A stretch of DNA of 64,000 bases, taken from NCBI GenBank assembly GCA_000230935.2, contig AGIQ01000001.1, positions 806,001 to 870,000 on the forward strand, in the 5' to 3' direction. Shown here piece by piece: positions 55,441 through 64,000 of this stretch. Origin of the DNA: Mycolicibacterium rhodesiae JS60 (GTDB lineage Bacteria > Actinomycetota > Actinomycetes > Mycobacteriales > Mycobacteriaceae). The position numbers and the translations under genes were made by a program. The first letter of the stretch is position 1; each line of letters opens with the position of its first letter. The notes under the pieces were generated by a model. The model was given only the letters and a program-made list of their open reading frames with translations, had not been told where the DNA came from and ran no database searches.

Positions 55441-57911
55441 TGGCGCGCAAGCTGATCGTCGTCGGTAACGGGATGGCCGGCATCCGCGCCGTGGAAGAGA
55501 TTCTCGCGCGTGCCGAACACGGCGGCGAACAGTTCGACATCACCGTTTTCGGTGACGAACCGTACGGCAACTACAACCGGATCCTGCTGTCCAACGTCTT
55601 GGCGGGCAGTGACGATCCGGCCGAGATCTACCTCAACAGTCTGGCCTGGTACGCCGACAGCGGGATTGAGCTGCGGGCCGGTGTGCGAGTCGTTCGCGTC
55701 GACACCTTCGCCCACCTGGTGCACGCCGACGACGGCTCCACGCTGCGCTACGACAAAATGATCCTGGCCACCGGGAGCAGGTCGTTCTTCCCTCCGATCG
55801 CCGGGATGTGGTCTGACGACACCACTCTCGCAGACGGGGTCTTCGGGTTCCGGAGTCTCGACGACACAGTCGGAATGATCAACGAAGCCACCAACCGGAC
55901 GAAAGCCGTCGTCATCGGAGGTGGTCTGCTCGGGCTGGAAGCCGCGCGAGGTCTGCAGACCCGCGGACTGGCGGCCGATGTCGTGCATTCGTCACCGACA
56001 CTGATGAATGCTCAGTTGGACGACCCGGCCGGGGCGATCCTGCGGGCCTCCCTGGAACGGCTGGGGATCGGTGTGCACACCGGCAAGCGCACCACCGAGC
56101 TGTTCTTCGACGACGGACGGCTGGCCGGGGTGGGCTTCGCCGATGGCGACCGGCTGGATTGTGATATGGCCGTCATCGCCGCCGGCATCCGGCCGAACGT
56201 GGGCCTGGCCCTCCGGGCGGGGTTGACGGTGGAGCGCGCGATCGTCACCGACGACCACATGCGCTCGGTCGATGACGACGACGTCTATGTCGTGGGGGAA
56301 TGCGCCCAGCACCGCGGCCAGGTCTATGGCCTGGTCGCCCCGCTGTGGGAGCAGGCCAAGGTGTTGGCCGATCACATCACCGGCGTGAATTCTCAAGCGG
56401 CATACCATGGTTCGCGGGTGGCGACCAAGCTCAAGGTTGCCGGTGTCGACGTCGCGGCCATGGGGATCAAGTCCGCCGAACGCCCCGACGACGAGTTCGT
56501 CCAGTACAGCGAGCCGAGGCGCGGGGTGTACAAGACCGTGGTCATCCGTGACGGCAAGCTCGTCGGCGCCACCCTGGTTGGTGACGTCAGCAAGGTCTCC
56601 TTCCTCACGCATGCCTTCGACAACGGTCTGCCGATCCCCGACGAACGTGTCGCGCTGATGTTCGACATCGGCACTCCGGACGTCGAGGTGGGCATCGCGG
56701 AACTGGACGACGACGCCCAGGTGTGCAACTGCAATGGTGTGTCCAAGGGTGCCCTGGTGTCGTGCGTTCGCAACGGCACCACGTCGGTGTCTGCGGTGAT
56801 GGCAGCCACCAAGGCGGGCAAGGGTTGTGGTGCGTGCAAACAACTGGTCACGCAGGTGGTGGAATGGGCGGCCGGTGGCAGTGCCGCCGACGATCCGTCG
56901 GACTCGTGGTATGTGCCGGGAATCCCGTATGACAAGCCGACGTTGATGGTCAAGATTCGTGAACTCGACCTGCGTTCGGTATCAGCGGTTTTCGCGGCGC
57001 TGGCGCCCGACGGCAAGCCGGACGCCGGGTCGAAGATGGGACTCGCATCGCTGCTCGAGATGATGTGGGGAACCGACTTCGTCGACGAACGTGATGCGCG
57101 ATTCATCAACGACCGCGTCCACGCCAACATTCAGCGGGACGGAACGTTCTCGGTTGTCCCGCAGATGAAGGGCGGGGTCACCAATTCCTGGCAGCTGCGC
57201 CGGATCGCCGATGTCGCCGACAAGTACGCGATACCGATGATCAAGCTCACCGGCGGCCAGCGTATCGACCTGCTCGGTGTGCGCAAGGAGGACCTTCCTG
57301 CGGTGTGGGCCGATCTGGACATGCCCTCGGGGTACGCGTACGGCAAGAGCTTCCGCACCGTCAAAACCTGTGTCGGCAAAGACTTCTGCCGCTATGGCTT
57401 GGGTGATTCGACCGCGCTGGGTATCGCGATCGAGGAGCGCTATCAGGGACTGGCAAGCCCGGCGAAGATGAAACTCGCCGTGACCGGGTGCCCGCGCAAC
57501 TGTGCCGAGGCGCTGTGTAAGGACCTCGGCGTGGTCGCAGTGGAAGGCGGGCGCTGGGAGATCTATGTCGGGGGTGCCGCCGGCGCCCACATCCGCAAGG
57601 GAGATCTCTTGGCGACCGTCGACACGGCCGACGAGGTGATGATTCTGACCGGCAGGTTCCTCCAGTACTACCGGGAGAACGCCAACTGGCTCGAACGCAC
57701 CTACAGCTTCGTGCCTCGGGTCGGAATCGACCAGATCCGTGCCGTCGTCGTCGACGACACTGCGGGCATTGCCGCCGAACTGGACGAGAACATGGCCAGA
57801 TCCGTGGCCGCCTACCGCGATCCGTGGCTGGATGGGCGAGATCCGGTCACCGAGGGGCAGTTTCGGAGTTCGCTTCCGCTGCTCCCGTTGCCGCAGGTCC
57901 CGGTGCGATGA
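55440..57911 (+). CDS. nirB: NADH-dependent nitrite reductase large subunit NirB
   Basis: An 823-residue enzyme that reduces nitrite to ammonium. The N-terminal FAD/NADH half has VVGNGMAGIRAVEEIL and VVIGGGLLGLEAARGLQ. A BFD-type [2Fe-2S] site lies at about 425-475 (VCNCNGVSKG, then GKGCGACKQLV). The C-terminal siroheme/[4Fe-4S] half has CVGKDFCRYGLGD and TGCPRNCAEALCKD, supplying the four cluster cysteines. It overlaps the small upstream gene by 1 nt and nirD by 4 nt: a tight three-gene operon, divergent from narK-nasN. Confidence 0.95.
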   Translation: MARKLIVVGNGMAGIRAVEEILARAEHGGEQFDITVFGDEPYGNYNRILLSNVLAGSDDPAEIYLNSLAWYADSGIELRAGVRVVRVDTFAHLVHADDGSTLRYDKMILATGSRSFFPPIAGMWSDDTTLADGVFGFRSLDDTVGMINEATNRTKAVVIGGGLLGLEAARGLQTRGLAADVVHSSPTLMNAQLDDPAGAILRASLERLGIGVHTGKRTTELFFDDGRLAGVGFADGDRLDCDMAVIAAGIRPNVGLALRAGLTVERAIVTDDHMRSVDDDDVYVVGECAQHRGQVYGLVAPLWEQAKVLADHITGVNSQAAYHGSRVATKLKVAGVDVAAMGIKSAERPDDEFVQYSEPRRGVYKTVVIRDGKLVGATLVGDVSKVSFLTHAFDNGLPIPDERVALMFDIGTPDVEVGIAELDDDAQVCNCNGVSKGALVSCVRNGTTSVSAVMAATKAGKGCGACKQLVTQVVEWAAGGSAADDPSDSWYVPGIPYDKPTLMVKIRELDLRSVSAVFAALAPDGKPDAGSKMGLASLLEMMWGTDFVDERDARFINDRVHANIQRDGTFSVVPQMKGGVTNSWQLRRIADVADKYAIPMIKLTGGQRIDLLGVRKEDLPAVWADLDMPSGYAYGKSFRTVKTCVGKDFCRYGLGDSTALGIAIEERYQGLASPAKMKLAVTGCPRNCAEALCKDLGVVAVEGGRWEIYVGGAAGAHIRKGDLLATVDTADEVMILTGRFLQYYRENANWLERTYSFVPRVGIDQIRAVVVDDTAGIAAELDENMARSVAAYRDPWLDGRDPVTEGQFRSSLPLLPLPQVPVR

Positions 57912-58237
57912 GCGAGCCCGAGTCGGGCGCGGTGATCGCCCGCCTGGAGGACGTCCCGATGGGGGAGGGACGGACGTTCACCGTCGACGGGCAACAGATC
58001 GCCGTGTTCCGGCTGCGGAATGGATCGCTACGGGCGCTGGGCGCGGTCTGCCCGCACCGAGGTGGCCCGCTCGCCGACGGGCTCATCGACGACGAGGTCG
58101 TGGTGTGCCCACTGCACGGCTACGCCTTCGACATGTCCAGCGGTGTCGAGGTGTCCGGTACGGGTATGTCGGCACCGGTTTTCCCGGTCAGCGCCATCGA
58201 CGGCAAGGTCTGTCTGCAGTCGCAGAACCAGCCGTAA
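57908..58237 (+). CDS. nirD: Nitrite reductase small subunit NirD (Rieske-type)
   Basis: A 109-residue Rieske-fold protein. Its cluster motifs CPHRGGPLADG and CPLHGYAFDMSSG contain both Cys-x-His pairs (CPH and CPLH), so it probably holds a [2Fe-2S] cluster, unlike some NirD proteins that have lost it. The ATG overlaps the nirB stop (ATGA). It would form the NirBD complex in the cytosol. Confidence 0.93.
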   Translation: MSEPESGAVIARLEDVPMGEGRTFTVDGQQIAVFRLRNGSLRALGAVCPHRGGPLADGLIDDEVVVCPLHGYAFDMSSGVEVSGTGMSAPVFPVSAIDGKVCLQSQNQP

Positions 58238-58249
58238 ACCGTGCCCGAT

Positions 58250-58660
58250 CTACGCCGTCGGCGTCGTCCACACCTTGTCGATACTGATCCGCAGCCGCAG
58301 GTTGAACCCGCCCATCGAGTCGGTCAGTCCGAATTGATCTGACAGCGCACCATATTTGGCCCAGTACGGGCCATCGTCGCGGGGATCGGCGTCCTCGCTG
58401 TCCAGGGTGGCGGTGCCCCCGACGACGATGATGCCCCCACCGTTGCCGTCGGAGTCCAGGTTCAGACTGACGCGCGGATGCGACCCGATGTGGCCCACCT
58501 TGGCCGAGCCGGGTGCGGTGTAGACGATGAGGTCGGTGCCGTCGAAGAAAAACCACACCAACTTGGGTACGGGCTGGCCGGATTTCGCGACCGTGGTCAG
58601 CCAGCCGTAATGGTCGCCGGTGAGCCGATCGATGACCTCTTGCGTCAGTTCAGTTGCCAT
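58250..58660 (-). CDS. PNPOx/F420-type split-barrel protein, Rv3369-like
   Basis: A 136-residue split-barrel flavin- or F420-binding protein: LTTVAKSGQPVPKLVWFFFD, LIVYTAPGSAKVGHIGSHPR and VVVGGTATLDSEDADP follow the pyridoxamine-5'-phosphate oxidase-like pattern. It matches M. tuberculosis Rv3369, which sits next to dnaE2 there. ATG 58660 is used; the frame continues upstream into the promoter of the nitroreductase. The cofactor (FMN or F420) and substrate are not certain. Confidence 0.83.
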   Translation of the reverse strand: MATELTQEVIDRLTGDHYGWLTTVAKSGQPVPKLVWFFFDGTDLIVYTAPGSAKVGHIGSHPRVSLNLDSDGNGGGIIVVGGTATLDSEDADPRDDGPYWAKYGALSDQFGLTDSMGGFNLRLRISIDKVWTTPTA

Positions 58661-58671
58661 GGAGCCGAATG

Positions 58672-58677
58672 TAGTCT
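58672..58677 (+). promoter_or_regulatory. -10 element for leaderless nitroreductase
   Basis: TAGTCT lies 6 nt before ATG 58684 in the 23-bp divergent gap. Confidence 0.45.
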
Positions 58678-58683
58678 CAGCCC

Positions 58684-59325
58684 ATGACACTCGATCTGAC
58701 CGTTGATGAAGTCCTGACCTCCACCCGATCGGTTCGCAAGCGTCTCGACTTCGACCGGCCGGTCCCGCGCGAGGTGCTGATGGAGTGTCTGGATCTGGCG
58801 CTGCAGGCGCCCACCGGCTCCAATGCCCAAGGCTGGCAGTTCTTGTTCGTCGAGGACCCCGCCAAGAAGAAGGCGCTGGCCGATATCTATCGCGCCAATG
58901 GCACGCCCTACCTCGACCTGCCCAAGCCGGTGCGCGGTGACATGCGCGATGCGCAGATGGACTCGGTGCTGAGCTCGGCCAAGTATCTGAACGCGAACCT
59001 CCAGAAGGCTCCGGTGTTCCTGATCCCGTGCCTGGAGGGCCGCCCCGACGGCGCCCCCGCCGGCATGCAGGCGTCCTACTGGGGTTCCCTGATTCCCGCC
59101 GTCTGGAGTTTCATGCTCGCCCTGCGTTCGCGCGGGCTGGGCTCGGCGTACACGACGCTGCACCTGATCGGAGACGGCGAGAAGCAGGCGGCCGAGATCC
59201 TCGGGATTCCCTTCGAGCACTACACCCAGGGCGGCCTGTGGCCGATCGCCTACACCAAAGGCACCGATTTCAAGCCCGCCAAGCGGCTGCCGGCCGAGCA
59301 ATTGACCCACTGGGACACCTGGTAA
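58684..59325 (+). CDS. Nitroreductase-family NAD(P)H:FMN oxidoreductase, Rv3368c-like
   Basis: A 213-residue nitroreductase. STRSVRKRLDFDRPVPREVL and LALQAPTGSNAQGWQFLFVE are the N-terminal FMN-binding blocks; GLGSAYTTLHL and GGLWPIAYTKGTDF near the end complete the site. It reduces nitro-compounds, quinones or enones with NAD(P)H. It corresponds in length and position to M. tuberculosis Rv3368c. It is convergent with trmL. Confidence 0.9.
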   Translation: MTLDLTVDEVLTSTRSVRKRLDFDRPVPREVLMECLDLALQAPTGSNAQGWQFLFVEDPAKKKALADIYRANGTPYLDLPKPVRGDMRDAQMDSVLSSAKYLNANLQKAPVFLIPCLEGRPDGAPAGMQASYWGSLIPAVWSFMLALRSRGLGSAYTTLHLIGDGEKQAAEILGIPFEHYTQGGLWPIAYTKGTDFKPAKRLPAEQLTHWDTW

Positions 59326-59356
59326 CCCCCCGGCTCGCTCGTCTCCTGCCCACCGG

Positions 59357-59821
59357 TTACACGGCTCCCGAGAAGCCCTGCTGCCGCCACGCCTCGTAGG
59401 CCACCACGGCGGCGGCGTTGGACAGATTCAGCGATCGCCGGCCCGGCAACATCGGGATGCGGACCCGTTCGGTGATGTGCGGGTCGGCCAGCGTCACGTC
59501 GTCCAACCCGGTCGGCTCCGGCCCGAACAACATCACGTCGCCCGGCTCATAGGCGATCTCGAAGGACGACCGCGCCGCGTGAGCGGTAAACGCGAACACC
59601 CGCGCGTCGCCAACTGCCGTCCACGCGTCCTGAAGGTTGGCGTGCACTGTCACCGACGCCAGGTCGTGATAGTCGAGCCCGGCGCGGCGCAGCTTCGGTT
59701 CGGAGAGGTCAAAACCCAACGGTTCGACCAGATGCAGTTCACATCCGGTCGCCGCCACCATGCGGATGGCATTGCCGGTGTTCGGCGCGATCCGCGGTGA
59801 GTAGAACATCACGTTGAACAC
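59357..59821 (-). CDS. trmL: tRNA (cytidine/uridine-34-2'-O)-methyltransferase TrmL (SpoU family)
   Basis: A 154-residue SPOUT methyltransferase: SPRIAPNTGNAIRMVAATG at the N-terminus, then FDLSEPKLRRAGLDYHDL, and the SAM-binding knot with MLFGPEPTGLDD, RIPMLPGRRSLNLSNAAAVV. It methylates the wobble ribose of tRNA-Leu in homologues. GTG 59821 gives the same length as M. tuberculosis SpoU (Rv3366) and correct spacing from AGAGG; the ATG three codons earlier is too close to that site. Confidence 0.92.
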   Translation of the reverse strand: MFNVMFYSPRIAPNTGNAIRMVAATGCELHLVEPLGFDLSEPKLRRAGLDYHDLASVTVHANLQDAWTAVGDARVFAFTAHAARSSFEIAYEPGDVMLFGPEPTGLDDVTLADPHITERVRIPMLPGRRSLNLSNAAAVVAYEAWRQQGFSGAV

Positions 59822-59934
59822 AACGACCATCCTCTGGTGACGCGTGGGACGTGCGGCCGTTTACCGATGACTCGGACTTTCTCGTCGCGCTTGTTCGGCC
59901 AGCGTAGGTATTTCACTGTGGTTGATCATCTCAG

Positions 59935-59950
59935 TTGTGCCGCAGCACAA
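59935..59950. promoter_or_regulatory. Inverted repeat upstream of the conservon
   Basis: TTGTGC-CGCA-GCACAA is a perfect 6-bp-arm inverted repeat in the 295-bp trmL/conservon gap. A -10-like CATAAT lies at 60041-60046, about 75 bp before the kinase-like gene. No gene is seen in this gap. Confidence 0.35.
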
Positions 59951-60116
59951 TTTGCTCGACACCCCAATGCGTCAAATGCCGTGGTCGGGCTGATATCTCT
60001 CTGTTCAGTAACGACTCTGGAGAAGCTGGACGATCGCTGTCATAATCGACGAATTGCCAGGGGTTATGCGCAGCTCCGTTGTGGTGAACACGGGCAGCGA
60101 TGACCAGGAAGTCCGA

Positions 60117-62675
60117 ATGAATCAAACTCAACAGCCAACAGCCGTGCCGCCGAAGCGGCCGTCGCGGTGGTCGCTGCGCAACTGGCCGGTGCGCGGCAAA
60201 GTGTTTGCGATCGTGGCGATCCCGCTGGTGCTGGCTCTCGCGTTCGCCGGTGCCGGCATCTGGAACGGGATCAAGTCTGCGCGAGATCTGCAGGTCGCCG
60301 CCGATCGTGCCGAGATGATCCCGGTCATCGAAAGCTATGTCAGCGCCGTCGAGGGCGTGCTGCTGGCGTACAGCTCCGGCGGGGACACCCAGTCTGCGGC
60401 AAACACATTCGACAAGGCCAAGGCCACCCTGCAGAACAAGCTCAACTCCATCGACGTCGCCCCCGACGTCCGTACCGGAGTGACCAACCTGCTGACCGGT
60501 GCCCAACAACTCGTCGGTGCGGTCTCGGCCGACGCAATCGGACTGCGCGAGCGGATCACCACCTACGCGCCGATCCTGCTGACCGCCGAAGACGCCATCA
60601 ACGGTTCGGTGCGTCTCGACGACGAGAAGCTGCGCGCCCAGACCCAGGGCCTGAGCCGCGCGGTCGGCGCCCGCGGGCAGATGATGATGCAGCAGCTGCT
60701 GGTCGAGCGGGGCGGCGATCTGGCCGAGCCGGAACTGCGTACGTCGATGATCACGCTGGCCGGCACCGAGCCCTCGACGTTGTTCGGGATGAACCAGGTG
60801 CTCGGCGTCGGCTCGCCGGACGCCAACACGCTGCAGAGCGAAATGGTCCGGCGGATGGACATCATGTCCAACCCGGAGGTCGCGCTGGTCGGCAACACCG
60901 ACCTGCGGGATTCGCTGAAGGCCACCGATACCATCGCCGGCGAGGTCATCAAGAGCACCACCGAGCAGGTCACCTCGGCCGTCGAGCAGCAGGCAGCCGA
61001 CCGCCGCGCCGCAGTCATCCGCGACTGCCTGCTGGTGTCGGCGGCGTTTGTCGTCGCACTGCTGGTGGTGTTCCTGGTGGCGCGCTCCCTGGTCCGGCCG
61101 CTACGCATCCTGCGCGACGGCGCCCTGCGGGTCGCGCACACCGATCTCGAGCAGGGCATCGCCCGGGTGCGGGCCGGCGACGAACGCGAGCCCGAACCGC
61201 TGGCGGTCTACACCACCGAGGAAATTGGCCAGGTTGCGCACGCGGTCGACGAGCTGCACGCCCAGGCGTTGCTGCTGGCCGGTGACGAGGCGCGGCTGCG
61301 GCTGGTGATCAACGAGATGTTCGAGACGATGTCGCGGCGCAACCGGTCGCTGGTCGACCAGCAGCTCGCCCTCATCGACCGGCTGGAGAAGAGCGAAGAG
61401 GACCCCGAACGGCTGGACAACCTGTTCCGGCTCGACCACCTGGCCACCCGGATGCGCCGCATCGGCTCCAACCTGCTGGTCCTGGCGGGTGCCCAGGTGT
61501 CCCGCGATCACCGGGAATCGCTGCCGCTGGCCAGCGCGGTCAACGCCGCTGTCTCCGAGGTCGAGGAATACAAGCGGGTGGAGATCGGCGAGGTGCCGGA
61601 CTCGGCGCTGGTCGGCCGGGTCTCCGCCGACGCGGTGCACATGCTTGCCGAACTGATCGACAACGCCCTGCGCTATTCGCCGCCCATCTCCCCGGTGCGG
61701 GTCAGCGCGGTGCACACCAGCAACGCCGGGCTACTCATCGAGGTGCACGACGACGGCATCGGCATGACCGACAGCGATCTGCGGATCGCCAACATGCGGC
61801 TGCACTCCGGTGGCGAGGTCAGCCAGGACAACACCCGGCACATGGGATTGTTCGTGGTCGGCCGGCTGGCGCACATGCACGGGATGGCCGTGCGCCTGCG
61901 CAATGCGGTGGAGGGCGAGCCGTCGTCGGGCACCACGGCCGAGCTCTACATCCCCCCGAAACTGCTCGAGCACGGCGAGCCGATCGGCGCCGACGCCCGT
62001 CGTTACGACGCACCGGTCGAGGCTCTCGGCGAGGAAGACGTATACGCCGAGGAATTCCCGGCGGTGGCCGAACCGGAGTCGGTCGATCCCAGCGGGCTGC
62101 CGCGGCGCTCGCCGGGTTCCAGCGGAATCACCGGTGCCCCGCCGCAGCCTTCGCAGTGGTTCGCTCAGGCCGACGACCCGGGTCCGGCGCGCGAGCATCC
62201 GACGGACACCGCGCCATTCTTCTCCTCTCGCGCTCGGGCAGTTCAGGCGCGCGAGGAGAACCTCGACGTCAGCGATATGGATGTGCTCGCCGCCGACCTG
62301 ACGGCACCCGAAGCCGAGGACACCGACACCGACTTCATCTATCAGAAGATGCTGAACGAGATCATGGTCGACCCGCACACGCTGGTGGTGCCGCAGGACT
62401 GGAAGTCGGTGTGGGACAACGGCTGGGAGACCGCCTCCGAGGTCGAGAACGTTCCGGTGCAGGAGCACACCGAACACGGTTTGCCGGTCCGCGACCCCGG
62501 TGCCCGGCTGGTGCCCGGCGCGGCGGACGACTCGTCGGCACCTGACCGTCCTGCGCTTGCGCAGCGTGATCCCGATGCGGTCCGGGCATCGTTCAGCAGT
62601 CACTTCGGCGGCGTGCGGGCCGCGCGTTCCGATATCCAGACCGGGTCGGTAGAGAACGGACGAGATCACCAATGA
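60117..62675 (+). CDS. Conservon sensor: NIT-like/HAMP histidine-kinase-type protein, Rv3365c-like
   Basis: An 852-residue membrane protein. A first transmembrane segment at about 29-48 is followed by an exported NIT-like helical sensor, a second segment at about 305-325 ([19 protein letters not shown]), HAMP, and a dimerisation helix with [17 protein letters not shown]. The ATPase has [14 protein letters not shown] and [12 protein letters not shown]. About 200 acidic, disordered residues end the chain. ATG 60117 is preferred (AGGAAG 5 nt upstream); the frame opens at 60054. It overlaps the next gene by 4 nt. In conservons such proteins modulate a small GTPase rather than a response regulator. 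Confidence 0.9.
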   Translation: MNQTQQPTAVPPKRPSRWSLRNWPVRGKVFAIVAIPLVLALAFAGAGIWNGIKSARDLQVAADRAEMIPVIESYVSAVEGVLLAYSSGGDTQSAANTFDKAKATLQNKLNSIDVAPDVRTGVTNLLTGAQQLVGAVSADAIGLRERITTYAPILLTAEDAINGSVRLDDEKLRAQTQGLSRAVGARGQMMMQQLLVERGGDLAEPELRTSMITLAGTEPSTLFGMNQVLGVGSPDANTLQSEMVRRMDIMSNPEVALVGNTDLRDSLKATDTIAGEVIKSTTEQVTSAVEQQAADRRAAVIRDCLLVSAAFVVALLVVFLVARSLVRPLRILRDGALRVAHTDLEQGIARVRAGDEREPEPLAVYTTEEIGQVAHAVDELHAQALLLAGDEARLRLVINEMFETMSRRNRSLVDQQLALIDRLEKSEEDPERLDNLFRLDHLATRMRRIGSNLLVLAGAQVSRDHRESLPLASAVNAAVSEVEEYKRVEIGEVPDSALVGRVSADAVHMLAELIDNALRYSPPISPVRVSAVHTSNAGLLIEVHDDGIGMTDSDLRIANMRLHSGGEVSQDNTRHMGLFVVGRLAHMHGMAVRLRNAVEGEPSSGTTAELYIPPKLLEHGEPIGADARRYDAPVEALGEEDVYAEEFPAVAEPESVDPSGLPRRSPGSSGITGAPPQPSQWFAQADDPGPAREHPTDTAPFFSSRARAVQAREENLDVSDMDVLAADLTAPEAEDTDTDFIYQKMLNEIMVDPHTLVVPQDWKSVWDNGWETASEVENVPVQEHTEHGLPVRDPGARLVPGAADDSSAPDRPALAQRDPDAVRASFSSHFGGVRAARSDIQTGSVENGRDHQ

Positions 62676-63085
62676 CCTATCCGCCACGGCGAGAGAACAA
62701 TTCACTGGACTGGTTGGTGTCCAACTTCGCTCGCGACGTGCCCGGCGTCTCGCATGCGGTGCTGGTGTCGGTCGACGGCCTGCTGATCGCCGCCAGTGCG
62801 CAGCTGCCGCGCGAGCGTGCCGAGCAGCTGGCCGCGGTGACCTCCGGGCTGGCCAGCCTGGCCGCCGGCGCGGCCCAGCTCTTCGAGGCCGGCCAGGTGC
62901 TGCAATCGGTGGTGGAGATGGCCGGTGGCTACCTGCTGGTGATGCGGGTGGGTGACGGCTCGCACCTGGCCGTGCTGGCCGCACCCAACTGTGATATCGG
63001 CCAGATCGGTTACGAGATGGCCGTTTTGGTGGAGCGGGTGGGCAATGTGGTGTCCTCGTCCCGGCGTAACCCGCAACCGACGTGA
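62672..63085 (+). CDS. Roadblock/LC7-family protein of the conservon, Rv3364c-like
   Basis: A 137-residue roadblock/LC7 protein: [37 protein letters not shown] and [20 protein letters not shown] are the alternating helices and strands of the family. Roadblock proteins act as partners or GTPase-activating factors for small GTPases such as the last gene of this operon. It overlaps both neighbours by 4 nt. Confidence 0.93.
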   Translation: MTYPPRRENNSLDWLVSNFARDVPGVSHAVLVSVDGLLIAASAQLPRERAEQLAAVTSGLASLAAGAAQLFEAGQVLQSVVEMAGGYLLVMRVGDGSHLAVLAAPNCDIGQIGYEMAVLVERVGNVVSSSRRNPQPT

Positions 63086-63438
63086 CCGGTGACGCGGAGG
63101 CGAACCTGGTTCGCCCGTATACGCTCACCGCGGGGCGCACCGACACAGAAGTCGAACTTCCGGTCGAAGCGCCGATACTGACGCTGCCGCCGGCATCGCA
63201 GCAGCACTGGCCGTCCGGGGATATGAGAGGGCGGATCTGCACGCTGTGCAGCGACAGCCCATCGGTGGCCGAAATCTCGGCGCGCCTGGATCTTCCGCTC
63301 GGCGTCACGCGCGTCCTCGTCGGTGACCTCGTGACGGCGGGCTATCTTCGGGTGCAGACCACTTTGACCGACAGCTCGACACCTGACGAGCGTCGCGACT
63401 TGATAGGAAGGACCCTTCGTGGCCTCCGAGCACTCTGA
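63082..63438 (+). CDS. DUF742 protein of the conservon, Rv3363c-like
   Basis: A 118-residue DUF742 protein. The N-terminus has [12 protein letters not shown], the typical start of the family, and the C-terminal part resembles a winged helix ([20 protein letters not shown] then GDLVTAGYL). The GTG at 63082 overlaps the roadblock stop. Its 3' end overlaps the GTPase start by 20 nt. Role: probably DNA- or partner-binding in conservon signalling; not shown. Confidence 0.92.
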   Translation: MTGDAEANLVRPYTLTAGRTDTEVELPVEAPILTLPPASQQHWPSGDMRGRICTLCSDSPSVAEISARLDLPLGVTRVLVGDLVTAGYLRVQTTLTDSSTPDERRDLIGRTLRGLRAL

Positions 63439-63985
63439 GGGGCGGGCATCCGCCTCGACGAAGATCGTCGTCGCGGGTGGGTTCGGCGCCGGCAAGACCA
63501 CATTCGTCGGGGCGGTGTCGGAGATCATGCCGCTGCGCACCGAGGCGATGGTCACCGATGCCTCCACCGCCGTGGACGCACTGGCGGCCACTCCGGACAA
63601 GTCGACGACGACGGTGGCGATGGACTTCGGCCGGATCACCCTGGATCAGGATCTGGTGCTCTATCTGTTCGGCACCCCGGGGCAGCGGCGGTTCTGGTTC
63701 ATGTGGGACGACCTGGTGCGTGGGGCGATCGGGGCGATCATCCTGGTTGACGTGCGCCGCCTGCAGGACAGCTTCGCCGCGGTCGACTTCTTCGAGCACC
63801 GCAAGATGCCGTTCCTGGTCGCGATCAACGAATTCGACGGCGCACCAAGGTATCCCACGGATGAGGTACGCCGGGCGCTGACCTTGCCGGACACCACGCC
63901 GGTGATAACGCTCGATGCCAGGGACCGCAAGTCAGCCACCGATGCGCTGATCGCGATCAGCGAGTACGCGCTGGCGCGGCTTTAG
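63419..63985 (+). CDS. Conservon small GTPase (MglA/Ras-like), Rv3362c-like
   Basis: A 188-residue GTP-binding protein. The P-loop is GGFGAGKTTFVG, the G3 switch is FGTPGQRRFWFMWD, and the base-recognition motif reads INEFDG (where Ras-type proteins have NKxD); this variant is usual for the family. It is the output GTPase of the four-gene conservon. GTG 63419 lies inside the DUF742 gene in another frame. The gene is complete; 15 bases remain to the window edge. Confidence 0.93.
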   Translation: MASEHSEGRASASTKIVVAGGFGAGKTTFVGAVSEIMPLRTEAMVTDASTAVDALAATPDKSTTTVAMDFGRITLDQDLVLYLFGTPGQRRFWFMWDDLVRGAIGAIILVDVRRLQDSFAAVDFFEHRKMPFLVAINEFDGAPRYPTDEVRRALTLPDTTPVITLDARDRKSATDALIAISEYALARL

Positions 63986-64000
63986 TGCAGCACTGGGTCG

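Overview
The window is high-GC actinobacterial DNA. Its gene order is that of a fast-growing or environmental Mycobacterium/Mycolicibacterium. From whiB3 to the end it largely follows the M. tuberculosis block from Rv3416 down to Rv3362c: whiB3, Rv3415c, sigD, rsdA, Rv3412, guaB2, guaB3, choD, guaA, imuA', imuB, iunH, acrA1, lpqD, htdY, dnaE2, Rv3369, Rv3368c, spoU/trmL and a roadblock/DUF742/GTPase conservon. Against that backbone, several blocks read as insertions or lineage-specific additions. Comparisons with M. tuberculosis are from memory; no search was run.

Layout. 1-4.4 kb: a catabolic-looking run (5'-incomplete acetoacetate decarboxylase-like gene, two amidohydrolases, a CaiB/BaiF CoA-transferase), followed by a headless CDGP-protein remnant. 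4.7-10.1 kb: an HD protein, an SDR remnant, then minus-strand genes for a GreA/GreB-like factor, a DadA-like oxidase, an SPW-type membrane protein and a PucR regulator. 10.1-14.2 kb: exported and lipid-anchored proteins, a CocE-type hydrolase and an NAD(P)-binding protein, ending in a terminator shared with convergent whiB3. 14.3-20.9 kb: whiB3, the sigD-rsdA sigma/anti-sigma pair, DUF5319 and guaB2-guaB3. 20.95-22.04 kb: a DUF559/AbiEi-type gene bracketed by two near-identical 71-bp hairpin repeats, lying between guaB3 and choD. 22.1-30.9 kb: choD, an HSL-type esterase, guaA, class I aldolase, the SOS-box-driven imuA'-imuB pair and iunH. 30.9-38.9 kb: a large LuxR ATPase, a two-domain SDR protein with a decayed N-terminal half, a thioesterase, lpqD, htdY, a VIT-type transporter and a DUF899 protein. 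38.97-43.5 kb: five tandem paralogous exported proteins with basic tails. 43.6-49.2 kb: a HelD-type RNA-polymerase-recycling ATPase divergent from dnaE2 across a perfect SOS box. 49.2-58.2 kb: a nitrate/nitrite assimilation block (fused nitrate reductase-flavoprotein, NarK, a small unknown protein, NirB, NirD). 58.25-64 kb: a PNPOx-like protein, a nitroreductase, TrmL and the four-gene conservon.

Working together. ImuA', ImuB and DnaE2 form the mycobacterial mutagenic-repair set, and each transcription unit has its own LexA box. NarK, the fused reductase and NirBD make a complete nitrate-to-ammonium route. GuaB2 and GuaA provide GMP synthesis. The features most worth following up are the hairpin-bracketed DUF559 element, the five-paralogue exported array with a shared upstream motif, the helD/dnaE2 SOS intergenic region, and the small unknown gene coupled to nirBD.
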